From Candidatus Bathyarchaeota archaeon (GTDB lineage: Archaea > Thermoproteota > CALKCG01 > B24 > DRYS01): DNA of 64,000 bases. Location of the stretch: NCBI GenBank assembly GCA_018396535.1, contig JAGTQC010000001.1:62001-126000 (forward strand). The letters run 5' to 3'. The translations under genes were made by a program, and so were the position numbers. Shown piece by piece: positions 1 to 8,542 of this stretch. How positions within the stretch are numbered: the stretch's first letter is position 1; every line of letters begins with the position of its first letter. A model generated the notes under the pieces. The model saw only the letters and a program-made list of their open reading frames with translations. It was not told the DNA's origin and ran no database searches.

Positions 1-300
1 GTTATGGCTGGTAACCTAGCCGACGTTAAGATATTCTTGAAGGCTTCGGATGAAGCTAGGTTTAGACGTATAGCTAAACGTGAAGGATGTAGTTTAGAAG
101 AGGCGGCGAAGATCACCTTAGAGAGGGAGGAGAGGGATAGAGTAAGGTTTAAGATATTTTACGGTGTAGATCCATTCGATCTATCCCTATACCATATAGT
201 TCTAGATACTAGCTTACTAACCGTCGAATCAACTTTCAGAATACTAAAAGTATGTGTAGAAGAGTATATCAAGTGTAAAGGTTTAAGGGGAAATACTTAA
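1..300 (+). CDS. cmk: Cytidylate kinase (CMP kinase), C-terminal part
   Basis: Phosphorylates CMP/dCMP with ATP in pyrimidine nucleotide metabolism. The open frame runs in from the window edge (the codon before the ATG at 4 is in frame and fits the family), so the ATP-binding N-terminal half is off-window and the ATG at 4 is probably not the true start. The visible part has the arginine-rich LID-like stretch (RFRRIAKREG), the acidic EEAAKITLEREERDR helix and the YGVDPFDLSLYHIVLDTS segment, all typical of archaeal cytidylate kinase C-termini. It lies just upstream of rpl14e and cbf5, the usual archaeal order. Confidence 0.85.
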   Translation, partial: VMAGNLADVKIFLKASDEARFRRIAKREGCSLEEAAKITLEREERDRVRFKIFYGVDPFDLSLYHIVLDTSLLTVESTFRILKVCVEEYIKCKGLRGNT

Positions 301-343
301 GAGTAGGCTGAGTGAATCCCTAGCCTTTTAGAAGGTGATTCCG

Positions 344-628
344 ATGATAGAGGTGGGTAGAGTATGCGTTAAGACGAGGGGTAGGGAGGCTGGTCTTAAA
401 TGCGTGATAGTAGATATAATAGACGATAACTTCGTATTGATAACAGGTCCTAAGAATATAACTGGTGTTAGGAGGCGTAGAGTTAACGTTAAACACTTAG
501 AACCTACACAGTATAAGCTAGAGATAGAGAAGGGGGCAAGCGATGAAGCTGTAGCTGAAGCTTGGAGTAGATCTGGTCTACCTGAAGAGTTCTATAAACC
601 AGTTAAACCTTTATTGAAGCCTATCTAG
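344..628 (+). CDS. rpl14e: 50S ribosomal protein L14e
   Basis: Archaeal/eukaryotic-type large-subunit protein. The N-terminal MIEVGRVCVKTRGREAG followed by VLITGP and VRRRRVNVKHLEPT is the KOW-like barrel of L14e, and 94 residues is the normal archaeal length. The ORF track starts at GTG 335, but a GGTGAT Shine-Dalgarno at 334-339 with four bases to the ATG at 344 makes 344 the better start, and it also gives the canonical MIEVGR beginning. It sits between cmk and cbf5. Confidence 0.93.
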   Translation: MIEVGRVCVKTRGREAGLKCVIVDIIDDNFVLITGPKNITGVRRRRVNVKHLEPTQYKLEIEKGASDEAVAEAWSRSGLPEEFYKPVKPLLKPI

Positions 629-640
629 GGGGTGTAGGTC

Positions 641-1658
641 TTAACTTCTACACCTCCATGGAGCGTTAAGAGGGAGTTCATATATAGGGAGACACCGTAT
701 ACCGATGGAAGGTATGGGTGTAGACCTGATAGAAGACCTATCGATAAACTACTAGAGTATGGAGTGATACTACTCGATAAACCATCAGGCCCTACCAGTC
801 ATGATGTAACAGCGCTTATCAGGAGGATAGTTGAAGCTAAGAAAGCTGGTCATGGCGGAACCCTAGAAGTCTAGATCTATAAGGGATCTAGACTGGGGAT
901 ATCCAGCTGTTACAGGTGTTCTACCTATAACTCTGAATAATGCTGTTAAGATAGTTAGAGTTCTACTTAGCGGTGGTAAGGAGTATGTAGGCGTCATGAG
1001 GCTTCATGGAGATGTATCTAGGGATAAGATTAAATCATGCTTCGATATGTTCCAGGGAGAGATATATCAGAAGCCTCCTGTTAGATCATCTGTTAAGAGG
1101 AGGCTTAGAACTAGGCGTATATACTATCTGGAGCTTCTAGAGATCGATGGACGTGATGTACTGTTTCGTGTAGGCTGCGAGGCTGGGACGTATATAAGAA
1201 AGCTATGCTATGATATAGGCGAGATACTCGGCTGCGGTGCTCATATGAAGGAGCTTAGACGTACACGTGTTTCTACATTCACAGAGGATGAATGTGTACG
1301 TGTAGATGATATATTCGATGCTTACATGAGCTGGAAGGAGTCTGGGGATGAATCTATGCTTAGAAGGATTGTTAGACCTATGGAGGATGCTCTAACTATA
1401 CTACCTCAAGTTATCGTTAAGGATACGGCTGTCGAAGCTATATGTAATGGGGCAGATCTAGCGGTACCTGGTATAGTAGCATTCACAGGGGATATAAGAG
1501 AGGGGAGTCTTGTAGCTATACTAACGGTTAAAGGTGAGGGTGTAGCTTTAGGTTTAGCTCAGCTATCTGCGGAGAAGCTTCTAGAGAAGGAGAAGGGGAT
1601 AGCTGTTAAAACTGAGAGGGTTCTCATGCAGCCTGGTACCTATCCTAGGGTATGGTAA
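641..1658 (+). CDS. cbf5: tRNA/rRNA pseudouridine synthase Cbf5 (dyskerin homologue), two exons
   Basis: Catalytic subunit of H/ACA ribonucleoproteins and stand-alone tRNA pseudouridine-55 synthase. The ORF track shows only 996-1658, but the frame at 638-866 encodes the missing N-terminus, including [10 protein letters not shown] and [13 protein letters not shown], up to GHGGTL. Removing 867-900 joins this to [12 protein letters not shown] in frame, restoring the catalytic motif GGTLDP with its aspartate. The joined protein is about 327 residues, the normal archaeal length, and ends in a PUA domain ([15 protein letters not shown] onward). No ATG, GTG or TTG lies in frame between the TAG at 635 and the conserved core, except a GTG inside [13 protein letters not shown] 641 follows GGGGGTG by six bases; ATA 680 after GGGAG is the alternative. 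The start is therefore unsettled. Confidence 0.88.
867..900 (+). other. Archaeal pre-mRNA intron in cbf5 (34 nt, bulge-helix-bulge)
   Basis: The intron interrupts the aspartate codon of GGTLDP (exon 1 ends in G at 866, exon 2 starts AT at 901). Its body is a perfect 10-bp hairpin (AGTCTAGATC / GATCTAGACT) with a seven-base loop. CCCT of exon 1 pairs with GGGG at the intron 3' end as the four-base central helix, flanked by three-base bulges AGA and ATA. Cutting after the second base of each bulge gives exactly the in-frame junction. This is the substrate shape of the archaeal splicing endonuclease, and cbf5 is the known intron-bearing protein gene in several TACK archaea. The outer exon-exon helix looks weak (GGA/TCC with an unpaired A). 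Confidence 0.9.
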
Positions 1659-1659
1659 T

Positions 1660-2868
1660 CTACTCGTAGCGTAGAGCTTCTACAGGCTGGAGTTTAGCAG
1701 CTCTAAGAGCGGGTAGTAGACCACCTATAGCTCCGACAGAAAGGGATAATAGTATAGCGGATAGGATTAGATCGATCGATATCACGGGTGAGGCTGTGAA
1801 CGCTACACCTTCGATTATAGTTAGAGATCTATTAGTCAGTATATGAGCGCATATCATACCTGCTACCACACCTGCTAAGCCTCCTATGAAGCCTATTATG
1901 AGACTCTCAGAGAGTATTAGAAGCATAACCTGTCTATTTGTGAAGCCTACAGCTTTCATAACACCTATCTCCCTAGTCCTCTCCATAACAGATGTGAACA
2001 TAGTAGCCATAACGCCTGTAACCGCTACCGCGAAGCTTATCGATGAAGTAGAGAATAATAGTACATCGAGTATCCTCATTATGTTATCCACCGTCTTAGC
2101 TATCTGCTTAATAGATATAACATCTAGATAGTCTCCGTACAGATCCCTAATCCTACTCACTATGTACTCAACCCTATCTGGGCTACCTGCTACTAGAAAT
2201 ATACCTGTATACTTCTTCTGACCTAGCATAGATGGGCCTGCATCTAGAGGTAGGAATATAGATCGATCTGGGTTAACTATCATTATAGTACCATACGGTT
2301 TCAGTATACCCGCAACCCTAAAGCTAGATATCTTAAGCCTTATAGCTTCACCTTCGATCACAGGTATCCTAACGGTTAGAGCTGAACCTACACTGTAGAG
2401 TTTAACACCACTTCTACTCGATGTAGCTAGTTCAGATCCTATTAGGCATGAAGTATAAGCTTTAGATGGTGGTATAGATCCCTCTTCAACTTCTAACCCG
2501 CCTATAGCTTTCATCAAGACGGTTAGATCTATAGCGTATAGTTGAACCCTGACAGTCTCACCGTCGAGCTTCCTGAACTCTCCTATACTCTGATAGAATG
2601 GTGTGATATAGGCTACACCAGGTATCCTCCTAAGCCTATCTATATCCGTCTGAGATAACTCGTAGTCCTTACCAGGAAATACTACGATCGTATTCTGTCC
2701 TAGAGATGTTAACTGCTCTGATATAACGTTCATATAGCCTCTCGTAGCACTCACTATCGATACTAAAGCTGTAGGGCCTATCATAACGCCTAAAATGGTG
2801 AGGGCAGCTCTAACTCTACGTTCACGTAGTACGCTTATAGATAGGCTTAGTATATCCTCGATCCTCAA
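1660..2868 (-). CDS. MacB/FtsX-family ABC transporter permease
   Basis: Membrane subunit of a MacB-type ABC system. The 402-residue protein has the FtsX plan: one N-terminal membrane segment (VRAALTILGVMIGPTALVSI), a roughly 220-residue extracytoplasmic domain (TSLGQNTIVVFPGKDYELS onward, typical MacB_PCD), then three C-terminal membrane segments including the REIGVMKAVGFTNRQV coupling loop and ending PALRAAKLQPVEALRYE, a signature of this family. It is the last gene of a minus-strand operon after the ATPase (6162-6851) and the repeat ectodomain protein (2938-6165). Substrate unknown; peptide or lipid export or envelope signalling are possible. Confidence 0.9.
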   Translation of the reverse strand: MRIEDILSLSISVLRERRVRAALTILGVMIGPTALVSIVSATRGYMNVISEQLTSLGQNTIVVFPGKDYELSQTDIDRLRRIPGVAYITPFYQSIGEFRKLDGETVRVQLYAIDLTVLMKAIGGLEVEEGSIPPSKAYTSCLIGSELATSSRSGVKLYSVGSALTVRIPVIEGEAIRLKISSFRVAGILKPYGTIMIVNPDRSIFLPLDAGPSMLGQKKYTGIFLVAGSPDRVEYIVSRIRDLYGDYLDVISIKQIAKTVDNIMRILDVLLFSTSSISFAVAVTGVMATMFTSVMERTREIGVMKAVGFTNRQVMLLILSESLIIGFIGGLAGVVAGMICAHILTNRSLTIIEGVAFTASPVISIDLILSAILLSLSVGAIGGLLPALRAAKLQPVEALRYE

Positions 2869-2937
2869 ACCTAGGATCCCATCCCAGTAGCTCCTAGATA
2901 AGATGGGTTAGCAGCGATATATCTACATTACCTATCA

Positions 2938-5900
2938 TCAACTCTTCACTATCCTAGTATGCTTAACATACCTTATTATGAAGTAGCCTGCTACAAGCAT
3001 GAATACCGATGCGATGATTATAGGTAGAAGCCTGTATATAGTCTCACCTATAGGCTGCTGTTGAGGTTTAGGCTGCTCACCAACTTCGATACCTACACTA
3101 TATTCGCTACTATAGGATCTACCATAATCATCTGTATACTCTAACGCTATCTTCAGCGTATATACACCTATATCTGCTTCTACCTCTGCTTCGACTGAGA
3201 ACGGTACCTGGGTATCGGGATCTATACTACCTAGATACTGATGCGACTCTGTCTTAAGCTTGAAGCCCGGATGATCTAGTAGATGCACCGTTACATGCTT
3301 AGCAGTCTCCCTACCTATATTCAATAATATACCTGAGATCGTTAAGCTAGCACCCCTATATGCTGGAGATGGTATAACTGTAAGTTCGAGAAGTTTAAAC
3401 TCTATCTCCCCTCTAACGTTTACAGGAAACGTTATGTTATACCTTCTATTATATCCGTAGCTATCTTTGAAAGCTATCATAGCTAATGCTGTAAGGGTAC
3501 CTCTATACGGTGTATTAGGATTGCCGTAGACGCCTGTCTCTACGATTATATGATCCCCGGCTCTGATAACTGGTATATAGAAGACCTGCTTCTCTAAAGC
3601 TACTCCTGGAGGCATATTGAGGAGGATGAAGTATACATCATATGCTGGTGATGAACCAGTATTTATAACTTTAACAGAGAATTTCTTATAACCACCTACT
3701 ATGATATCGGTGGATACCGGTTCTACTTCTATAAGCTTCACGGATCCTAGGATATACATCCTACATTCGATACATACCTCTTGTATCGTATTCCATTGAT
3801 CTAGGAAGCTTAACGTTAAATCGAATCTATATACACCTGGAGAAACCTTTTGAGAAATCGAGAGCGGGATCACGAAGTATACGTAGTCTCCGAGGTTTAC
3901 GGTAGCGGCAGGCTGGATCTCTAAAGGTATTGTTGGAGGTATGATACCCATAGCTATACTTTGAATCGATATAGGTCTTGTGAATACGACTGGCGTTACG
4001 TATCCCTCACATTCACTAGTAGTCGATAAAGAGAATCCTTCAGGCATCTTCACGTAACCTACTAACCCGCTCATAGAGGGTACGGCGACGTTACGTAGTA
4101 TAACTATAAGCTGTACACCTATATCACCTGGACCAGCGCTTACACCATACCAGAAGCTTTGAACGAATTCTATACCCCCATACAGAGTGTTAACCGTTAT
4201 ATTGAACTCATGGGTTTCACTAAGCTTAACACCATAGCTTCCACTCTCCAGTATGTATTCACATACAACTCTACCTTTATAGATACCGGGTTTTAAACCT
4301 CTATCGATGGATACACGTAGATCTAAACTTCTAGAGCTATATCTAGCTAACGATCCAGACATATATATGTTCTGAGGATCCTTCAACCTGAATCCATCTG
4401 GTAGTATGACTTTAAGATGTATACCTGATATACTATAGGGGGATCTATTCACGAAGGTTAGGGTTAGAGTTACATTTTCATCTCCAGGATAGACTGGAAG
4501 ATTCTCTCCCCAACTTACAGATGAAAGCTCTAGATACCCATAGCCTGCTGGAGGCTTAGTTATCGTAACGTTAAGATAGAATAATTTCACCCTATGTAGA
4601 GAAGAGCCGGCATATGATATGGTATACTCAGTTCTCAACGATATCGTGTATACACCTGGTTTCAAATCTGGATCTACATCGATCTCTATGGTAGCTGTCG
4701 ATGTGGATCCAGGATTCAATATGCTTACTCTACTCGTAGTTTTAGAACTTTGAGAATAGCTGAATCCGTATGGAAGAATATACTCTACGGTTAAACCTTC
4801 AGCTGTACGGCTTCCTCTATTAACTATCTCTACTGTTAAAGGTATATTCTGTGCTCCAGGTATAGCATCTACAGGGTTTCCTGGAGAACCCCAGTAGATC
4901 GATACCACATCTAGTATCGTATCTAATACAGATGGATCGTAAAGTTTTACAGGTATATCGAAAGCGTATGTTGATGGAGCGCCTCCGCCACCAGTCTCTA
5001 GTATGTAATCGATCGATAGCTTTACGATATAGGATCCTGGTTTAAGATCCCCAGATATATCGAATGCTACGGTTATAGATGATGATCCGCCTGAAGCTAT
5101 AGGCTGTAGTGCTCCAGGTCTCACAGCTTTGACGATGAAGCCGATAGGCACATCTACACGTATAGCTGAAGCCGATATAGTATACTCTCCAAGGTTAACC
5201 AGGGTTATCGTTAAATCTATATCCTCAGCTCCAGGTATCGGTAATATAGGTTCACCCCTATAGCTCCAGTACAATCCTGATAGTGTTAGGAAGCTAGGCT
5301 TATACGTGTAGATCGGTATAGCTACGTTTAAACTACATGAATCTCTTACAAGCTTACCTTCAAGATTCATCGTATACTCTAGTATAAGCTTAGCCATAGG
5401 CATTACGATAGAATCTTGTAACCCGTAGATCTCGGCTAAGCTACTCGATACATATATACCTCTGAATACAGCTGTAGCAAACCCGCTAACAGGTATCGCT
5501 CCTACTATACATTTCAAGCTTCCCTCCTTATACTTACCATACAATCCTGGTGGAAGTATAAGCGTCGCCGTTACGCCTGTTAGATCGTAGATATCTAGGT
5601 TCGCTACCTGTATCGTAAGACTTAGATCCCTAGATCCTGGTACCGCTAGATCTATCCTACCAGCTTCACCCCAAAAGCATCCGGCTAAAGCTAGGTTAAC
5701 CTTAGGTATAGGATCTACGTGAAGTGTTACGTTGAGATCCGCTTCCACACCCCTATACCCATCCTGGAGCGTATACTCAACGGTAAGGTTTGCGTAGTAT
5801 ACTCCTGGAGCTACACTACTAGATATATCCACCTGATACGTTAAGATGAAGGTCTCCCCAGGTTTAGCTATACCGCTCCAAGAAGATACGGCTTCATCAC

Positions 5901-6165
5901 CGCCATATATACTTGTAAACCCTGATGGAAGCTTCAACCTACCTGTAGCAGCTGTTATATTATTCGAGTATAGCTCGTTCCTTAGAACTATCGTAAGCGT
6001 ATTGGATTGCGTACCTGGATATGCTTTAACAGGTCTACCAGTCGTACCCCAATACGAGTCCACTATGGTTAAAGCTGTATCGTATGCTGCTATCCTAACC
6101 CAAACATTCTGGATAGGGGATAGTATAAGTAGCAGTATCAATAGGTATCTATATACCGTATTCAA
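2938..6165 (-). CDS. Large membrane-anchored repeat ectodomain protein of the ABC exporter (COG1361/NEW3-like)
   Basis: The 1075-residue protein has an N-terminal signal-like segment (YLLILLLILSPIQNVW) and a C-terminal membrane anchor (IIIASVFMLVAGYFIIRYVKH) followed by a basic tail. Between them are about six copies of a roughly 125-residue beta-rich unit beginning SYWG, CFWG, LYWS, IYWG, VSWG or SFWYG, then PG and LTI-V-N (for example near residues 37 and 163), followed by two CARDB/NEW3-like domains (VGGYKKFSVKVINTGSSPAYDV and AYRGASLTISGILLNIG). It overlaps the upstream ATPase by four bases, so the two are probably translationally coupled. It holds the place a MacA-type adaptor has in bacteria. 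Role in capture or surface display is inference. Confidence 0.85.
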   Translation of the reverse strand: MNTVYRYLLILLLILSPIQNVWVRIAAYDTALTIVDSYWGTTGRPVKAYPGTQSNTLTIVLRNELYSNNITAATGRLKLPSGFTSIYGGDEAVSSWSGIAKPGETFILTYQVDISSSVAPGVYYANLTVEYTLQDGYRGVEADLNVTLHVDPIPKVNLALAGCFWGEAGRIDLAVPGSRDLSLTIQVANLDIYDLTGVTATLILPPGLYGKYKEGSLKCIVGAIPVSGFATAVFRGIYVSSSLAEIYGLQDSIVMPMAKLILEYTMNLEGKLVRDSCSLNVAIPIYTYKPSFLTLSGLYWSYRGEPILPIPGAEDIDLTITLVNLGEYTISASAIRVDVPIGFIVKAVRPGALQPIASGGSSSITVAFDISGDLKPGSYIVKLSIDYILETGGGGAPSTYAFDIPVKLYDPSVLDTILDVVSIYWGSPGNPVDAIPGAQNIPLTVEIVNRGSRTAEGLTVEYILPYGFSYSQSSKTTSRVSILNPGSTSTATIEIDVDPDLKPGVYTISLRTEYTISYAGSSLHRVKLFYLNVTITKPPAGYGYLELSSVSWGENLPVYPGDENVTLTLTFVNRSPYSISGIHLKVILPDGFRLKDPQNIYMSGSLARYSSRSLDLRVSIDRGLKPGIYKGRVVCEYILESGSYGVKLSETHEFNITVNTLYGGIEFVQSFWYGVSAGPGDIGVQLIVILRNVAVPSMSGLVGYVKMPEGFSLSTTSECEGYVTPVVFTRPISIQSIAMGIIPPTIPLEIQPAATVNLGDYVYFVIPLSISQKVSPGVYRFDLTLSFLDQWNTIQEVCIECRMYILGSVKLIEVEPVSTDIIVGGYKKFSVKVINTGSSPAYDVYFILLNMPPGVALEKQVFYIPVIRAGDHIIVETGVYGNPNTPYRGTLTALAMIAFKDSYGYNRRYNITFPVNVRGEIEFKLLELTVIPSPAYRGASLTISGILLNIGRETAKHVTVHLLDHPGFKLKTESHQYLGSIDPDTQVPFSVEAEVEADIGVYTLKIALEYTDDYGRSYSSEYSVGIEVGEQPKPQQQPIGETIYRLLPIIIASVFMLVAGYFIIRYVKHTRIVKS

Positions 6166-6851
6166 TCCTTCTCACCCACTATCACCCCATCCCTTATATA
6201 TATTATCCTCCTAGCTTCGCTAGCTACATTCTCATCATGGGTAACTATAACTATAGTTCTACCCTCCTCGTTAAGCTTCCTAAGCAATCTGAGAACCTCA
6301 GCTTCAGTCCTAGAATCTAGGGAACCTGTAGGTTCATCAGCTAGTATCATACGCGGATTATGAACTATAGCTCTAGCTATAGCAACCCTCTGCTGCTGCC
6401 CACCCGAAAGCTGGTTAGGCCTCTTAGAAAGCCACCCCTCCTCACCCTCAACCCTAAGCAATGCTTCGATAGCAAGCTTCCTACGCAAATCCCTAGGCAC
6501 ACCCCTAGCTATAAGTGGAAGCTCTATATTCTCTAAGACAGTCATGCGGTTAATAAGGTTAAACTGCTGGAATACGAAGCCTATCTTAACATTCCTAAGA
6601 TAAGCTAGCTCCTTATCCGATAGCATACTCGTATCCACACCATCGATTAAAACCCTACCAGATGAAGGCCTATCTAGAAGACCCATTATGTGGAGGAGAG
6701 TAGATTTACCATGACCAGACGGCCCCATAATAGCTAGATACTCCCCATCACCAACATAGAGATCTACACCTCTCAAAGCCCAAGTCTCCACAGACTCGGA
6801 AAGCCTATAAACCTTAGTTACACCGATAACCTCCAGAATATAAGCTGGCAT
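6162..6851 (-). CDS. LolD/MacB-type ABC transporter ATP-binding protein
   Basis: The 229-residue nucleotide-binding subunit has Walker A GPSGHGKST, a Q-loop VFQQFNLI, the ABC signature LSGGQQQRVAIARAI, Walker B MILADEPTGSLD and the switch histidine in VIVTHDE. The LSGGQQQRVAIARAIVHNP and TGSLDS wording is typical of LolD/MacB ATPases. First gene of the three-gene minus-strand exporter operon; its stop overlaps the start of the repeat protein. Confidence 0.93.
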   Translation of the reverse strand: MPAYILEVIGVTKVYRLSESVETWALRGVDLYVGDGEYLAIMGPSGHGKSTLLHIMGLLDRPSSGRVLIDGVDTSMLSDKELAYLRNVKIGFVFQQFNLINRMTVLENIELPLIARGVPRDLRRKLAIEALLRVEGEEGWLSKRPNQLSGGQQQRVAIARAIVHNPRMILADEPTGSLDSRTEAEVLRLLRKLNEEGRTIVIVTHDENVASEARRIIYIRDGVIVGEKD

Positions 6852-6922
6852 AAACCCTAAGAAACTCTAGGGATACCTCCCTAAAACTTTTATCCCTCTA
6901 AACCTCTTTAACCAAGCATGAA

Positions 6923-7008
6923 GCCGGGGTCACCTAGCCTGGTAGGGTGCAGGCCTGGAGAGCCTGTGGCGCATCCGCGCCGCGCGGGTTCAAATCCCGC
7001 CCCCGGCG
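6923..7008 (+). tRNA. tRNA-Ser(GGA)
   Basis: The sequence folds as a class II tRNA: acceptor GCCGGGG/CCCCGGC, D stem CACC/GGTG, anticodon stem CAGGC/GCCTG with loop CTGGAGA (anticodon GGA), a long GC-rich variable arm (TGGCGCATCCGCGCC) and T arm GCGGG-TTCAAAT-CCCGC, with discriminator G. The extended variable arm agrees with serine. No intron and no encoded CCA. A short T run (TATTTTT) follows directly and may end transcription. Confidence 0.95.
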
Positions 7009-7331
7009 TATTTTTGAAAAGCAACCTAAAATCTCCTGTGGAGCTGGCGTGCATGGAGATGCGGCGATGATTGGGGTTGGATCGGGGGTTGTTCAGTTCT
7101 TCACCTCCAAGCTAGGCGTAGAATATTGTGGCTAAGGCTATGATCGCTAGTATTGAGTCCATTATGCCAAATGGATAAAATGATGGAGCTAGAGTCATCG
7201 TCTTTATGCTCAACGCCGTGCTGAAGGCTATACCCCCACTTCCTCCTCATTCAGGTTTCGTAGTCCGTAATCAGCTTTGATACATCATAAATAGCGCTTA
7301 TAGTAGCCCAAAACATTTTTCTCTACAAATC
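7009..7331 (+). other. Non-coding or decayed stretch after tRNA-Ser
   Basis: No convincing gene. The ORF at 6947-7135 is a shadow running out of the tRNA. On the minus strand, about 7133-7250 holds a short hydrophobic open frame ending IIALATIFYA that resembles the end of a membrane protein but has no start and a stop just upstream; it may be a relic. Confidence 0.3.
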
Positions 7332-7514
7332 CTATTGGGGGTCGTTTGATGGGGGCGTGATTAACGTACCTAAAATCTCCATGAGACTATGTGTTAAAAA
7401 CGCAATAGAAGCTATTTTCAAGCTAGTCTCTTTATCCATCCCTTCAAACAATATTGAAATATCTATACTGTCTTTACTGTCTTTATCCTCCAGCCATTTA
7501 TGTCGTTTACGCAT
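7332..7514 (-). CDS. Small hypothetical protein (60 aa)
   Basis: Not recognised. The track starts at 7532, but the ATG at 7514 (MRKRHKWLEDKDSKD) follows AGGGGAT at a sensible distance and is preferred. The product is charged at the N-terminus and then helical (FEGMDKETSLKIASIAFLTHSL). The opposite-strand ORFs at 7357 and 7454 look less protein-like. It could still be chance. Confidence 0.3.
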   Translation of the reverse strand: MRKRHKWLEDKDSKDSIDISILFEGMDKETSLKIASIAFLTHSLMEILGTLITPPSNDPQ

Positions 7515-7773
7515 ATTATCCCCTGAGATCATTCATAGGATATGTGGTGTTTTCCTCCGGTATTAGTAAACCTTTTATCCGGCGGATGAAACTATTAAGC
7601 AGCTGGTTCTCCCTCGTAGCACGCGATTTAACGCAGGCTTACTTAAAACCCCTGTTAACGGTCCTATTATCTTAAGAGATTATCAGAACGTTAATGCTAA
7701 ACGCTAGGAGATTGAAATATTTAGTTTGAGAAATGTGTTACATGTTACGTGTTCTCGTGGGGGTATGGTAGCT

Positions 7774-8289
7774 ATGAGGATAGCTATAGTATACTATTCT
7801 AGGACTGGGTATACTGAGCGTATCGTCGATGAGCTGGGGTTATATCTAAAGAACGAAGGCTTTATGGTTGATGTCTACAAGGTCATTCCCGTAAGAGAAT
7901 ACTCTAAGCCTTTGCACTTAAATCCTAGACTTATATATGATACCCTTGTTAAGAGAGGGACGGATATAAGATTCGAACACAGCGAACCGAAACTGAACGA
8001 TTACAGCGCTGTTATCGTTGCATCACCTATATGGATCGGCATGCTTTCGCCACCAGTACAAGAATTTCTGAGAAAATATACTGTAGCGAGATTGATGATC
8101 GTTACCACTAGTATTCAAAGCATAAGGGTCGATAAGATTGAGAAGATTGTTGAAAAACTCTGCGGAGCTAAGCCCCTGATATGCGTAAACATCAGAGATG
8201 CTACGATCAGAAACTCTGTCAAGCTTAGAGAAGCAATCGAAGATATTGCTAAAAAATTCAAGGCCATCGTAAAAGGGGAAGATATATAG
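7774..8289 (+). CDS. Flavodoxin-like FMN protein
   Basis: About 171 residues in the flavodoxin fold: N-terminal MRIAIVYYSRTGYTERI is the first strand plus FMN-phosphate loop (SRTGYT), and VIVASPIWIGMLSPPVQEFL is the flavodoxin-family loop around the isoalloxazine ring. Probably a cytosolic electron carrier or small quinone/NADPH-dependent reductase. The track start at 7726 adds an unlikely leader; the ATG at 7774 begins the fold properly and follows GGGGGT by nine bases. It stands alone, with non-coding sequence on both sides. Confidence 0.8.
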   Translation: MRIAIVYYSRTGYTERIVDELGLYLKNEGFMVDVYKVIPVREYSKPLHLNPRLIYDTLVKRGTDIRFEHSEPKLNDYSAVIVASPIWIGMLSPPVQEFLRKYTVARLMIVTTSIQSIRVDKIEKIVEKLCGAKPLICVNIRDATIRNSVKLREAIEDIAKKFKAIVKGEDI

Positions 8290-8542
8290 CTACGTAAACA
8301 AGATTATTGATCGCGATCTAAGCGATACAGGAGAATAATGCTAGCCTAATTCGCATCGGTGAGTAGTAAGAGCCGGATAATTTCTACCATGCCTTAACTG
8401 CTTCTCTAGGCTTCATCAACCCATGGCTTCCTCTATGATCCTTTAGCAACTATTTGATCAATCATAGTATTTTATCTCTAGGATTTTGTTAGCTACACCC
8501 TTATCCCTCCAATATCAAGCATATAATGAGGATTGGCTAATT

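Noticed and set aside
6947-7135. 62-codon ORF over tRNA-Ser
   Set aside because: Begins inside the tRNA and has no coding character.
7454-7675. 73-codon plus-strand ORF (and 7357-7566)
   Set aside because: Low-complexity translation without a Shine-Dalgarno; the minus-strand 60-aa frame is more protein-like.
8309-8318. GATCGCGATC palindrome after the flavodoxin-like gene
   Set aside because: Ten bases only, not near a start or promoter; likely chance.
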